Below are positions 1 to 7,294 of a stretch of DNA of 64,000 bases, in pieces. The position numbers and the translations under genes are program-made. The first letter of the stretch is position 1. Each line of letters begins with the position of its first letter. The stretch comes from Phosphitispora fastidiosa (GTDB lineage: Bacteria > Bacillota > Thermincolia > Thermincolales > UBA2595). The stretch lies in contig NZ_JAHHUL010000007.1 in the NCBI RefSeq assembly GCF_019008365.1, forward strand, positions 46,133 to 110,132, in the 5' to 3' direction. A model generated the notes under the pieces. The model had not been told where the DNA came from. It did no database searches and worked only from the letters and a program-made list of their open reading frames with translations.

Positions 1-111
1 CAGCCCGTTTCAAGGGTTCTAGGTATGGTCTGGCTGTAAAGGGTCTCCGGCTGACGCCTTCGATGAACTCCGCTAACGCTCCGCTCTTGACAGCCCCCAT
101 GGCTAGTGGCT

Positions 112-393
112 TTATGCCGCGGTTTTTTGGTCATACATACGCCTGAATTCTGCAGGTGTCATGTACCCGAGAGACTGATATCTCCTCTTACGGTTATAAA
201 ATGTTTCAATATACCAGAATATGTCCCGGTGGGCTTCTTCGCGTGTTTCATATTTCTTGAGATATAGCATTTCACATTTTATCGTACTAAAAAATGTTTC
301 CGCACAAGCATTATCGTAGCAATTACCCTTGCGGCTCATGCTGCAAAGCATTCCATGTTTCCTGAGGACTTTCTGGTAGTCTTTGCTACAATA
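112..393 (-). pseudogene. IS3-family transposase (OrfB), 3' exon
   Basis: This is the C-terminal part of an IS3-type DDE transposase. It carries the signature run SRKGNCYDNACAETFF followed by the conserved tail YNRKRRYQSLGYMTPAEF, which holds the last catalytic Glu region of the family. The reading frame enters from the intron side at codon TAT. Joined directly to the fragment ending at 5885 it reads DRGVQ-YCSKDYQ, restoring the family's DRGxQY block. The gene is therefore one transposase interrupted by the group II intron. It is listed as a pseudogene because its 5' part has a stop codon and no recognisable start. Confidence 0.85.
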
Positions 394-430
394 ATCGACT
401 AAAGAAAAGGGATTACTCCATTTCCCTCGT

Positions 431-838
431 CTAAGAACCGTACGTGAGAGTTTCCCGCTCATACGGCTCAAGCATTTCTTTACCATTTCTGGCGGCAACA
501 AGTGATTTTAATTTAATTTTCCTTTTCACAAAATACGCTTCATGTATGAAGGGATTTTTAGAAATCTGCAATTTAGGGTGTCGGATGATATTTATTCTTC
601 TTAGGTTTATAAGGCTATTATCATCCGTCGAGAACAACCATCTCTTTCCATTCTTTTCATGCCAATACTTGTTCATTCTCCACCATTTATTTTTGTTGGG
701 ATGTCGGTGTTTTGCCCATTGTTGCAATAAAAGATGTAGTGTGTTGTTGATGTAAGAAAAGGCTTGGCTTGCTACAACATGTCTGTGATAGTTGGTCCAA
801 CCTCTAATCACTTGATTTAGTCTTCGGATTAACTCGGT
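431..838 (-). pseudogene. ltrA: Group II intron reverse transcriptase/maturase, C-terminal fragment
   Basis: This is the thumb/maturase end of an intron-encoded protein. The run LIRRLNQVIRGWTNYHRHV is the typical maturase (GIIM) motif, followed by a WWRMNKYW stretch and an HNH-less tail. The coding frame runs into domain V, as is common. The upstream part of the gene is missing here: at about 838 it meets a fragment of an unrelated DDE transposase. It cannot be expressed as a complete protein. Confidence 0.85.
435..469 (-). other. Group II intron domain V
   Basis: Read on the minus strand, this is a 35-nt hairpin starting GAGCCGTATGAG and ending CACGTACGGTTC. These are the arms of the catalytic domain V of bacterial group II introns. 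It lies about 40 nt before the inferred 3' splice site at 394. Its presence suggests the ribozyme core could still be intact even though the protein is not. Confidence 0.8.
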
Positions 839-1026
839 CTGATTGTGTGAGACATATAAAAATCAATTGGTGTCATTTTAATAGAGCTATGAATCTTGCG
901 ATGATAATCTTCCTCCAGCCATTGCCAGAAGCGTAAATTTAGCTCGTTAAGGCTGTTAATGGTGGTAGGATTTATCCTTGATAAAAACCTTTGACGCACG
1001 GTATGGAAAAATATCTCAATTTTACC
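830..1026 (-). pseudogene. rve-type DDE transposase, C-terminal fragment
   Basis: Translation of the minus strand gives an open frame of about 65 codons containing GKIEIFFHTVRQRFL, SLNELNLRFWQWLEEDYHRK and HSSIKMTPIDFYMS, ending at a stop at 830. This pattern (KIERFFRTVR, ELN..F..WLE..YH...H..) is the end of IS481/Mu-like rve transposases. The fragment is truncated on its 5' side exactly where the RIT element begins and overlaps the end of the reverse transcriptase fragment. It records an insertion event between the intron and the RIT element. The exact IS family is uncertain. Confidence 0.65.
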
Positions 1027-1029
1027 TTT

Positions 1030-1051
1030 TTAATGTAAAGCTTTACATTAA
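1030..1051. repeat. 22-bp perfect palindrome at RIT left edge
   Basis: The sequence is a perfect palindrome with half-site TTAATGTAAAG. Its core resembles the TAATGTAAAG of the RIT inner repeats. It may be the outermost recombinase binding site or the crossover site, but no matching palindrome is seen at the right end. Confidence 0.6.
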
Positions 1052-1056
1052 ACCGG

Positions 1057-1142
1057 TTATGGAAAGTAAACGATAATGCAAAGTAAATCAACAAAATTCC
1101 CGGAATACCAGCACATTTTTATTGTTTTACTTTACATTATCA
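1057..1142. repeat. RIT left terminal repeats
   Basis: The outer repeat at 1057-1089 matches the reverse complement of 4478-4510 with several mismatches (shared TTATGGAAAG and GATAATG blocks). The inner repeat at 1126-1142 is the exact reverse complement of TGATAATGTAAAGTAAA at 4426-4442. The left end thus holds two recombinase-site-like repeats about 70 bp apart, mirrored on the right. Confidence 0.8.
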
Positions 1143-1188
1143 CCCAATGTTTTATTAAGAGGCACATTGCCTAATAAACATTGGGAGG
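1143..1188 (+). promoter_or_regulatory. Hairpin overlapping the ribosome binding site of the first RIT recombinase
   Basis: The arms CCCAATGTTTTATTA (1143-1157) and TAATAAACATTGGG (1172-1185) pair with a single bulge, with an inner AGGC/GCCT stem. The right arm overlaps the first Gs of the GGGAGG ribosome binding site at 1183-1188, eight bases before the TTG start at 1197. The folded RNA could hide the site and keep recombinase translation low. Confidence 0.55.
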
Positions 1189-1196
1189 TTTGAGGA

Positions 1197-2444
1197 TTGG
1201 TAAATGAAAAGCAACAGACACTTACAGAACTCACAACTAAAATTGAGGAGTATTTCAAAAATCTTTCATACTCTACCGCAAAGATGAGAATATTTCGGAA
1301 CGGATGGAAATTGCTTAATGAATTCATGCTAAAGCATTCCATTAAATTCTATGAACCGATGGTCGGAGACGCATTTATCACGAGCATATTAGGTACAGGC
1401 TCTTATGAAGAACTCTGTAGACGAGAAAAGGATACGATCCGCAGTGCTAACGTCCTTTCCGAGTATCAGACCACCGGGGTCACTAAGTTCAGGTCTGTTT
1501 CGAAATCTTATGAGTTTAACGGGGAAATAGGGAAACTTATTCTGGACTTTCTTGTTTACAGAAAATCACAAGAAGTGTCAGAAGATACTCTGGCAAATAA
1601 TAGGCTTTATCTTCACAGATTTTTAGACTATCTCAATGTAAACAAGGTGCTTTGCGTATCAGATTTGGACAGTCAGCATATCCTAGGTTTTGTTAACGGG
1701 CTTGGTTTCTATTCTAAAGCCACCATCCACTGTATGCTCTGTTCGTTAAGAACTTTTCTGAGATACTTATATGATAATCGATATTTAGAAATTGATTTTT
1801 CTTATCTCGTACCAAAAAGCAGCTATAGAAAGGAATCAAATCTCCCGACGACTTATACGAAAGACGAAGTTGAACGCCTGATAAGCGCCGTAGATAGAAG
1901 CAGTCCTAAGGGAAAAAGAGACGTAGCAATGATACTTCTGGCTGCAAGGCTTGGGTTACGGGCTTCTGACATCTGCAGACTTAAGTTTGAAAATATCCAC
2001 TGGGAAACAAATTCACTTATTCTGGTTCAGAAAAAAACAAGGGAAAAGATTGAGCTTCCCCTTTTGGTTGAAATTGGGAACGCAATTATTGATTATCTCA
2101 GGTATGGTAGACCAGAATCGGATCTGCCTTATATATTCATCCGTGCATGGCAGCCTTATGATAGGCTGGAAGAACCAACACTCCACAGCATCGTATCCTT
2201 TTATCTGAAGCAGGCAGGTATCAGCAACATCAGCGAGAAAAAACATGGCCCACATGCATTACGTCACAGCCTTGCCGGTTTCCTGCTGGAGAAAAAGACA
2301 CCACTTCCGGTAATTTCGGAAGTACTGGGTCATACCAATACAGAAAGTACAAAGACCTATCTCCGGATTGATTTGGAATCCCTACGCCAATGCTCATTGG
2401 AAGTTTCGCCGATAAATTCACCTCATTTTAGGGAGGTGGTCTAA
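1197..2444 (+). CDS. RIT tyrosine recombinase A
   Basis: A 415-residue tyrosine site-specific recombinase (phage integrase family), the first of the RIT trio. The catalytic domain shows the first Arg in ARLGLRASDICRL, the HALRHS box, the LGHTNTEST block and the nucleophile Tyr in KTYLRI. The N-terminal half is a SAM-like core-binding domain that grips the element ends. The start is TTG at 1197, chosen for the GGGAGG eight bases upstream. It is followed after two bases by recombinase B. The coding sequence is more AT-rich than the metabolic genes downstream, as expected of acquired DNA. Confidence 0.85.
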   Translation: MVNEKQQTLTELTTKIEEYFKNLSYSTAKMRIFRNGWKLLNEFMLKHSIKFYEPMVGDAFITSILGTGSYEELCRREKDTIRSANVLSEYQTTGVTKFRSVSKSYEFNGEIGKLILDFLVYRKSQEVSEDTLANNRLYLHRFLDYLNVNKVLCVSDLDSQHILGFVNGLGFYSKATIHCMLCSLRTFLRYLYDNRYLEIDFSYLVPKSSYRKESNLPTTYTKDEVERLISAVDRSSPKGKRDVAMILLAARLGLRASDICRLKFENIHWETNSLILVQKKTREKIELPLLVEIGNAIIDYLRYGRPESDLPYIFIRAWQPYDRLEEPTLHSIVSFYLKQAGISNISEKKHGPHALRHSLAGFLLEKKTPLPVISEVLGHTNTESTKTYLRIDLESLRQCSLEVSPINSPHFREVV

Positions 2445-2446
2445 AG

Positions 2447-3400
2447 GTGGAATTTTACGGAGCAAACGGTTATTTTCTGGAACAGTACATAGCTTTTAAA
2501 CGGAACATGGGCTATGAATTAAAGAACATATATACCTTTAAAATGTTTGACCGTTTTTGCATTGAAAAGGGCGCAACCACTGTCGGGGTGACAAAGGAAC
2601 TAGCTGCCCTGTGGGCAGAGAAGCGCCCAAATGAATCTGATGTTACAAGGTACAAACGGGTCAATGACCTCATTAATTTTTCTATCTACCTGAACCACCT
2701 GGGATATCAGTCATACATCCCCAAACAACTTAAAGCCTATCATTCGACTTTTACACCATATATCTTCTCACAGGAAGAGCTTAATTCTTTTTTTGCTGCC
2801 TGTGATACCATCGAAGTCCATAGACATTCACCTATTAAATATGTGCTTCCCGTTGTCTTCCGCATGATTTATGGCTGTGGGTTAAGGATTAATGAAGCGC
2901 TTTCCCTTAAATGTCGGGATGTCAACTTGAGTGAAGGATATATCATTATTCGTGAATCAAAGAACGGTCAGGATAGGATGCTACCACTTTCTGGTTCGCT
3001 GACTGATGTGTGTGTCCTTTACACTAAGCGTTATTTGTCGGTAAACAATCGTGGAGAATATTTTTTTCCGCAGAAGAGTGGTCAGCGATATGCATCAGAT
3101 ACCTTATATAAATGGTTCCGGAGAATCCTATCGAAGGCGGGCATCTCTCATGGTGGCAGGGGTATGGGTCCTAGGGTACACGACCTGAGACATTCGTTCA
3201 GTGTACATTCCTTGGCGGAAATGTCCAGGAAAGGACTGGATCTATACTATTCCCTTCCTATCCTTTCTAAGTACCTTGGGCATCGATCCCTCGAAGCGAC
3301 GGATCAATATGTTCGGCTTACCTCGGAAATGTATCCAGAATTAATCCAGGAAGTAAACAGCCTCTGTTCATACATATTTCCAGAGGTGAAGTTACCATGA
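2447..3400 (+). CDS. RIT tyrosine recombinase B
   Basis: A 317-residue tyrosine recombinase. The catalytic Arg lies in YGCGLRINEALSL, the HxxR box in RVHDLRHSF, the second His in LGHRSLEAT and the Tyr in DQYVRL. The start is GTG at 2447, placed after the AGGGAGGTGG stretch that ends gene A. Its end overlaps the start of gene C, so A, B and C are almost certainly translated from one message. The three proteins are thought to act together on the element ends, but the division of labour in RIT elements is not known. Confidence 0.85.
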   Translation: MEFYGANGYFLEQYIAFKRNMGYELKNIYTFKMFDRFCIEKGATTVGVTKELAALWAEKRPNESDVTRYKRVNDLINFSIYLNHLGYQSYIPKQLKAYHSTFTPYIFSQEELNSFFAACDTIEVHRHSPIKYVLPVVFRMIYGCGLRINEALSLKCRDVNLSEGYIIIRESKNGQDRMLPLSGSLTDVCVLYTKRYLSVNNRGEYFFPQKSGQRYASDTLYKWFRRILSKAGISHGGRGMGPRVHDLRHSFSVHSLAEMSRKGLDLYYSLPILSKYLGHRSLEATDQYVRLTSEMYPELIQEVNSLCSYIFPEVKLP

Positions 3401-4416
3401 AACCTACAGACTTTTCATATTATCTTACGGGTTTCCTGACGAAATACCTTCCTGGAGAAAAAGGTGCCAGTAAACATACCATTGCTTCCTACAGAGATAC
3501 ATTCATCCTTTTCCTTAGCTTCCTGAAAGACACAAAAAACATTCCTGCAGACCGCCTTACCCTTAATATGGTTACTAAAGATCTGGTGGTTGAATATCTG
3601 GATTGGACGGAAAATGAACGTAATTCTTGTACTGCGACACGGAACGTGCGTCTGGCCGCACTGCATTCCTTTTTCCAGTACCTGCAGTACCAGAATCCTG
3701 ACAACCTACTGGAATGGCAAAGAATCCTTTCTATACCGGTTAAAAAGACGGAAAAGAAAACAATCAATTACCTTACCCTTGATGGAATTAAGCTACTTCT
3801 GGAAATGCCGGATCAGAAAACGAAGACTGGCCGTCGCGATTTAGCATTACCGACCCTTATGTATGATACAGGAGCCAGAGTGCAGGAAATGATTGACCTG
3901 ACACCATCACAGGTCAGGTTTGACAAACCATATACGGTCAAACTGATTGGTAAAGGTAATAAATCAAGGATTGTTCCATTGATGGAGCCGACAGTGCAGA
4001 TTTTAAAACGATATATGAAGGAACAGGGCCTCCTGGAACTATCTGCAAACGTATATCCTCTGTTTTTTAATAAGAGAAAAGAAAAACTGACAAGGGCTGG
4101 GGTCAATTATATCCTGGCTAAGTATAAGGATATGGCACGGGACAGGGATCATGCATTGATTCCGGAAGTGCTTACATGCCATTGTCTAAGACATTCGAAA
4201 GCAATGCATCTGCTTCAGGAAGGGGTAAACCTAGTATATATAAGGGACATCCTTGGTCATTGTTCTGTTCAGGTAACAGAGATTTATGCCAAAGTGGATT
4301 CGAAGCAGAAACGGGACGCAATTGAAAAGGCTTATACGGATGTGACTCCTGCTGAAGAACCGTTATGGCATAAAAATGATGGTTTACTGGATTGGCTAAA
4401 AGGTTTCAATAAATGA
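3397..4416 (+). CDS. RIT tyrosine recombinase C
   Basis: A 339-residue tyrosine recombinase related to XerC/XerD. The catalytic Arg is in YDTGARVQEMIDL, followed by the basic beta-hairpin GKGNKSRIVPL, the box CHCLRHSKA, the His in LGHCSVQVT and the Tyr in EIYAKV. Its ATG overlaps the stop of gene B by four bases. The gene stops ten bases before the inner right-end repeat. It appears intact. Confidence 0.85.
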   Translation: MKPTDFSYYLTGFLTKYLPGEKGASKHTIASYRDTFILFLSFLKDTKNIPADRLTLNMVTKDLVVEYLDWTENERNSCTATRNVRLAALHSFFQYLQYQNPDNLLEWQRILSIPVKKTEKKTINYLTLDGIKLLLEMPDQKTKTGRRDLALPTLMYDTGARVQEMIDLTPSQVRFDKPYTVKLIGKGNKSRIVPLMEPTVQILKRYMKEQGLLELSANVYPLFFNKRKEKLTRAGVNYILAKYKDMARDRDHALIPEVLTCHCLRHSKAMHLLQEGVNLVYIRDILGHCSVQVTEIYAKVDSKQKRDAIEKAYTDVTPAEEPLWHKNDGLLDWLKGFNK

Positions 4417-4425
4417 CAGGTGACA

Positions 4426-4510
4426 TGATAATGTAAAGTAAATCACGAACTAGGCTTGTATTTACTAAGTTTTTTAAGGTTTGGTTTACATTATCAGTTG
4501 CTTTCCATAA
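4426..4510. repeat. RIT right terminal repeats
   Basis: The inner repeat TGATAATGTAAAGTAAA (4426-4442) and the outer repeat 4478-4510 (ending CTTTCCATAA) mirror the left end. The element boundary is taken as 4510. No clear target duplication was identified by eye. Confidence 0.75.
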
Positions 4511-4612
4511 ACTTTTGAATTAGGAGTAAATGGTTGGGCGTGAATCAAAGAACAGCCCAGCCCGGCACACACAACCGCCAACTGCATACTACGATATATT
4601 TTCCCGTTATCG

Positions 4613-4638
4613 GTACTATGACGAATTCGTCATAGTAC
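4613..4638. repeat. 26-bp perfect palindrome
   Basis: This is a perfect palindrome with half-site GTACTATGACGAA. It sits in the non-coding stretch between the RIT right end and the broken reverse transcriptase. It could be an operator or the end of the IS remnant. No function can be assigned. Confidence 0.7.
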
Positions 4639-4649
4639 TGACTGTGGTT

Positions 4650-4693
4650 GGAAAAATTTGTTGCAAAAACACCACCCCGCAACAAATTTTTCC
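4650..4693. repeat. 15-bp inverted repeat hairpin
   Basis: The arms GGAAAAATTTGTTGC (4650-4664) and its exact complement (4679-4693) enclose a 14-nt loop. It lies close to the 26-bp palindrome. Together they probably represent the end of the DDE insertion sequence whose other end is at about 830. Confidence 0.65.
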
Positions 4694-4748
4694 CAGCCGA
4701 TTACAATTATATTATAATTTGAGAAAAAATCTTGAATTATATGAGCAT

Positions 4749-5554
4749 TTATTTATCTTGAATTAGTTTTTCAAGGCCATCTAATGTTATATTTGCATAT
4801 AGGCTTGAAATAGCTCCCCCTTGTGGTGAACCTGTGTCTGTAGGAAATAATTTGCCTTCATATATGAACCCTGATTTTAAGAATTGCTTCATTATTCTTT
4901 TGTCCATAGGAATATTTTCTTGTAACCAGCCATGGTTAATGTTGTCAAAACAGCCTTTGATATCTCCTTCTAAAATCCATGTCGGAGAGCATTTTCTCGC
5001 CAGTACACAAAATATCTGCTCACAGGCATCTTTGGCACTTCTTCCCTTACGAAAACCAAAAGATATGTGGTCTCCCGTAGTTTCAGCTACTGGTTACAGT
5101 GCTAGAGCATACAACGTCTGCATGCTTCTGTTGTACATGGTGGGGATTCCCAGCGGTCGTTTCTTGTTTTTGCCCTTCTTTTCAATGTAAACTCGTCTAA
5201 GTGGTTTTGCTCTGTAGTGTTTGTCCGTAAGCGCCGATACTGCCTTCATCTTTGAAGCTGAAGTTGACCATAACTTTTTGTCTACCCCAGAGGTGTTCTT
5301 CCCTTATTCGATGTTACTTTCTTTACCGCATAGGCTTTGGCATAGAATGAATGTGTTAATAAGTATTGTAATCTTTTAACTTTGTTCTTGTCGCCCTTCA
5401 CTGTTGCCTTGGCAATTCTGGCTTGTAGCCTATTCACCTGCGTCCAATAAATGGATGCCCGTTGGTCAGCTAGTGTGTTTTTGTCCTTTAGCATCTCGGT
5501 TTTATCCGTCGTTGAGTTACTAAAATTCATAAGTTTACCGTCCGTTCCTGCCAA
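4749..5554 (-). pseudogene. ltrA: Group II intron reverse transcriptase, N-terminal fragment (frameshifted)
   Basis: This is the first half of the intron-encoded protein. The N-terminal block (VNRLQARIAKATVKGDKNKV) and the finger/palm motifs (PLGIPTMYNRSMQ, FGFRKGRSAKDA, WILEGDIKGCFD, GSPQGGAISSLYAN) are clear. It is broken three ways: a one-base frameshift after NKG at about 5288, a stop codon in place of the conserved residue after YALAL, and truncation after GLEKLIQDK at 4749. The YADD region is absent on both sides of the insertion. The protein is dead. Confidence 0.85.
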
Positions 5555-5884
5555 GAAATACTATAGGATAAGTCAGCACCCTTTCGAGTTAGGGCAAAGT
5601 TTGAACCCCTATCTTCTTTAATTACAAAAGTAGCGTTTGCTTTTTATCCTTTTCTTCTGCCCTTTATTCTGTTTCTTTCCCTTGCGGTTTTGACTCCTTA
5701 CCATTTTGGTCGAAGCGTTTCAGCCTATTTCGCTTCCTCCAGCGTAACGATTCCTACAGTGATTCACTTTACGTTCTCCATAGCTTTCTAACCCGGACGT
5801 TACCATCCACGCTAGTCACAATAGAGTTACCCCGAATGGATGGGGTAGCCTTTCGGCAATATATCAAGCGACTTCTTGTCGCAC

Positions 5885-6121
5885 TTGCACGCCTCGATCG
5901 GAGTGATGAATGAGTCCTCTTGGTGGTCGATACCTCCTGATTGCACTTTCGAGCGCCTTGATACAAAGTTCTGTTCTCATGTGATCTGCGGTAGCCCATC
6001 CAACAATATCTTTTGTAAATATATCTTTAACGGTTGCCAAATAGAGCCAACCCTGAGAAGTGTCTATATAGCTGATATCTGTTACCCATATGGCTTCTGG
6101 ACAATGGTTATAATACCTAAC
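5885..6121 (-). pseudogene. IS3-family transposase (OrfB), 5' exon
   Basis: The minus-strand frame reads WVTDISYIDTSQGWLYLATV, IVGWATADHMRTEL and GLIHHSDRGVQ. These contain the first two catalytic Asp residues of an IS3 OrfB. A stop codon lies at 6122-6124, and the usual N-terminal HTH region is not recognisable upstream. The frame leads straight into the intron 5' end. With the fragment at 112-393 it forms one interrupted catalytic domain. Confidence 0.8.
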
Positions 6122-6510
6122 TCATGTGTGTCCGGCAAACTGGGTATAGGTCATAATCCACAAATCTTTGGTGGCTAAATCGTAGAGGCAAAGGAGAATT
6201 CGGGCAATACATCTCCTCAGCCTCTGTTGGGTGAAAGATGTTTCCTATACCATACCGGGATTGTGCGAATTGAGTTATCAATTCGCTAGTGCATCTTGGG
6301 GGCTGGCCCCAGGGATGGCCCCAGGGTGGCCCCCAATACGTTACATTATGATAATTCTAGCACTGGTTACTGGATTAATTTGATAATTCTACTCTATTTA
6401 TTCTAAATGGACCAAATTTTAATTTGAGAATTGACAATTTACTATAATTATACCGTCGAACATAGTTAATACTGTGTACCCCTGGCAGGCCTGTCCTTTA
6501 CTGTTTAAAG
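6122..6510. other. Intergenic, edge of the mobile region
   Basis: No gene is supported here. The stretch contains what is probably the decayed left end of the IS3 element. At 6304-6334 there are two copies of TGGCCCCAGGG and a partial third. AT-rich DNA follows, leading to the sigma-54 promoter at 6511. A TTGACA at 6431 has no well-spaced -10 partner. Confidence 0.5.
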
Positions 6511-6528
6511 CTGGCATTGTTTTTGCAT
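6511..6528 (+). promoter_or_regulatory. Sigma-54 promoter for the Cys-rich protein gene
   Basis: CTGGCATTGTTTTTGCAT has the GG and GC dinucleotides exactly 10 nt apart and the TTGC -12 element. It lies about 60 nt before the start codon at 6587. It overlaps the upstream in-frame ATG at 6527, so that ATG would not be in the transcript, which supports the later start. Confidence 0.75.
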
Positions 6529-6586
6529 GTATATAATGGCAAATGAAAAAAACAAAAATGCAAACCAAAAAAAAGGGGGATTTAAC

Positions 6587-6868
6587 ATGTGTGTACTGAG
6601 AGATACTTATTTAATCGATGACCCTGCACATTTTGAACATTTAGAGGAGCAAAAGAAAAACCTTAAACTGGTTAAGAAGCCTGTGGAAGTAATCGTACAT
6701 GAGCGCAGCTATGTTGGCTTTGCCACTACCCATTTTTGGTGTCGGACCTGCAAGGAAAAGACTCCGGCTGCCGAGACCAGAACGTGTGATTGTGGTATGA
6801 TCATGTGTATCACCTGCTGGGAAGAATGGGAGGCAACGTGCCCGATATGTGACGCTGCAGTGGGATGA
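6587..6868 (+). CDS. Small Cys-rich zinc-ribbon-like protein A
   Basis: A protein of 93 residues with a C-terminal metal-binding block WCRTCKEKT...CDCG...CITCWEEW...CPICD. That gives eight cysteines in CxxC, CxC, CxxC and CxxC pairs, typical of a zinc ribbon or RING-like fold. The start at 6587 is chosen for the GGGGG ribosome binding site seven bases upstream and because the earlier ATG lies inside the promoter. A paralogue with the same Cys spacing is the last gene of the hdr-met operon (15387). I do not recognise a named family. A role in metal handling or protein interaction for the operon's iron-sulfur enzymes is only a guess. Confidence 0.75.
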   Translation: MCVLRDTYLIDDPAHFEHLEEQKKNLKLVKKPVEVIVHERSYVGFATTHFWCRTCKEKTPAAETRTCDCGMIMCITCWEEWEATCPICDAAVG

Positions 6869-6951
6869 TATCCCAAAATAACCAGGCCCCTGCCGGGACT
6901 AAGGGGGGATCATATGACAGAAATACCCGCAGGAAAAAAAGATATCTGACC

Positions 6952-6984
6952 AAAAACACTGGTTTTAACAGGCCGGTGTTTTTT
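6952..6984 (+). terminator. Rho-independent terminator
   Basis: The stem AACACTGG/CCGGTGTT (one G-T pair) is followed by a run of Ts at 6979-6983. It ends the transcript of the Cys-rich gene and separates it from the hdr operon control region. Confidence 0.7.
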
Positions 6985-7000
6985 GATTTAATCAGACCCT

Positions 7001-7099
7001 TTGAGACACCTGACACAGTGAAACAAAAGTGGGACATATGTGATACAACATTGACACAAGCTCGGACGTTTGTGATACAACGTGAAACAGCGTGGGACA
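7001..7099 (+). promoter_or_regulatory. Helically phased GTGNNACA repeat array (putative activator sites)
   Basis: Exact GTGNNACA occurs at 7018, 7029, 7040, 7072, 7082 and 7092. One-mismatch copies are at 7001, 7010 and 7051, and a degenerate one at 7061. From 7018 to 7092 the spacing is 11, 11, 11, 10, 11, 10 and 10 bp, a mean of about 10.6 bp, equal to one turn of DNA. The array ends about 140 bp before the sigma-54 promoter at 7239. That is where an enhancer-binding activator of sigma-54 would bind, on one face of the helix. Confidence 0.65.
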
Positions 7100-7238
7100 G
7101 CTACGGTATTGGCCCGTGAAAAAAAATTACGGATAAATTTAGCTTTTTTAATAGAAATCCACTGAATTCAGATACCACAATATGTAAATATTACCCTGGC
7201 AGAAGTATTCTGGGAATATCGGTAAGATAATTATCTTT

Positions 7239-7256
7239 TTGGCAAGGTATTTGCAT
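7239..7256 (+). promoter_or_regulatory. Sigma-54 promoter for the hdr-mvhD-met operon
   Basis: TTGGCAAGGTATTTGCAT has GG-N10-GC spacing and a TTGC -12 element. It is 39 nt upstream of the hdrC start, whose AAAGGAGGG ribosome binding site follows. Sigma-54 transcription needs an ATP-driven activator. None is encoded in this window. Confidence 0.8.
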
Positions 7257-7294
7257 TAACTATATGGCAAAAGGGAAAAGAAAGGAGGGCCAAC

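Larger units (their letters stand above)
1030..4510 (+). mobile_element. Recombinase-in-trio (RIT) element
   Basis: Three overlapping or abutting tyrosine recombinase genes of about 415, 317 and 339 residues run in one direction and are bracketed by inverted repeats. The left end (1057-1142) and right end (4426-4510) share an outer imperfect repeat starting TTATGGAAAG and an inner 17-bp perfect repeat. That arrangement is the published definition of RIT elements. On the left the element abuts a 22-bp palindrome at 1030-1051. It is inserted into a DDE transposase remnant inside the group II intron. All three recombinases look full length, so it may be mobile. Confidence 0.85.
394..5884 (-). 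mobile_element. Group II intron, interrupted by later insertions
   Basis: The 5' end on the minus strand begins GTGCGACAAGAAG at 5884, the usual bacterial group II intron start. The 3' end is placed at 394, after a domain V-like hairpin and a short domain VI-like hairpin, ending in AT, which fits the AY rule. Removing 394-5884 rejoins the host transposase in frame. The intron encodes a reverse transcriptase/maturase now broken into pieces at 4749-5554 and 431-838. About 3.9 kb between those pieces is foreign DNA (a DDE transposase fragment and a RIT element). It can no longer be an autonomous retroelement. Confidence 0.85.

Noticed and set aside
4530-4766. A 78-codon plus-strand frame
   Set aside because: It runs antisense across palindromes and the end of the broken reverse transcriptase, with no ribosome binding site.
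6865-7119. An 84-codon frame after the Cys-rich gene
   Set aside because: It spans the terminator at 6952 and the repeat array and has no ribosome binding site or family match.
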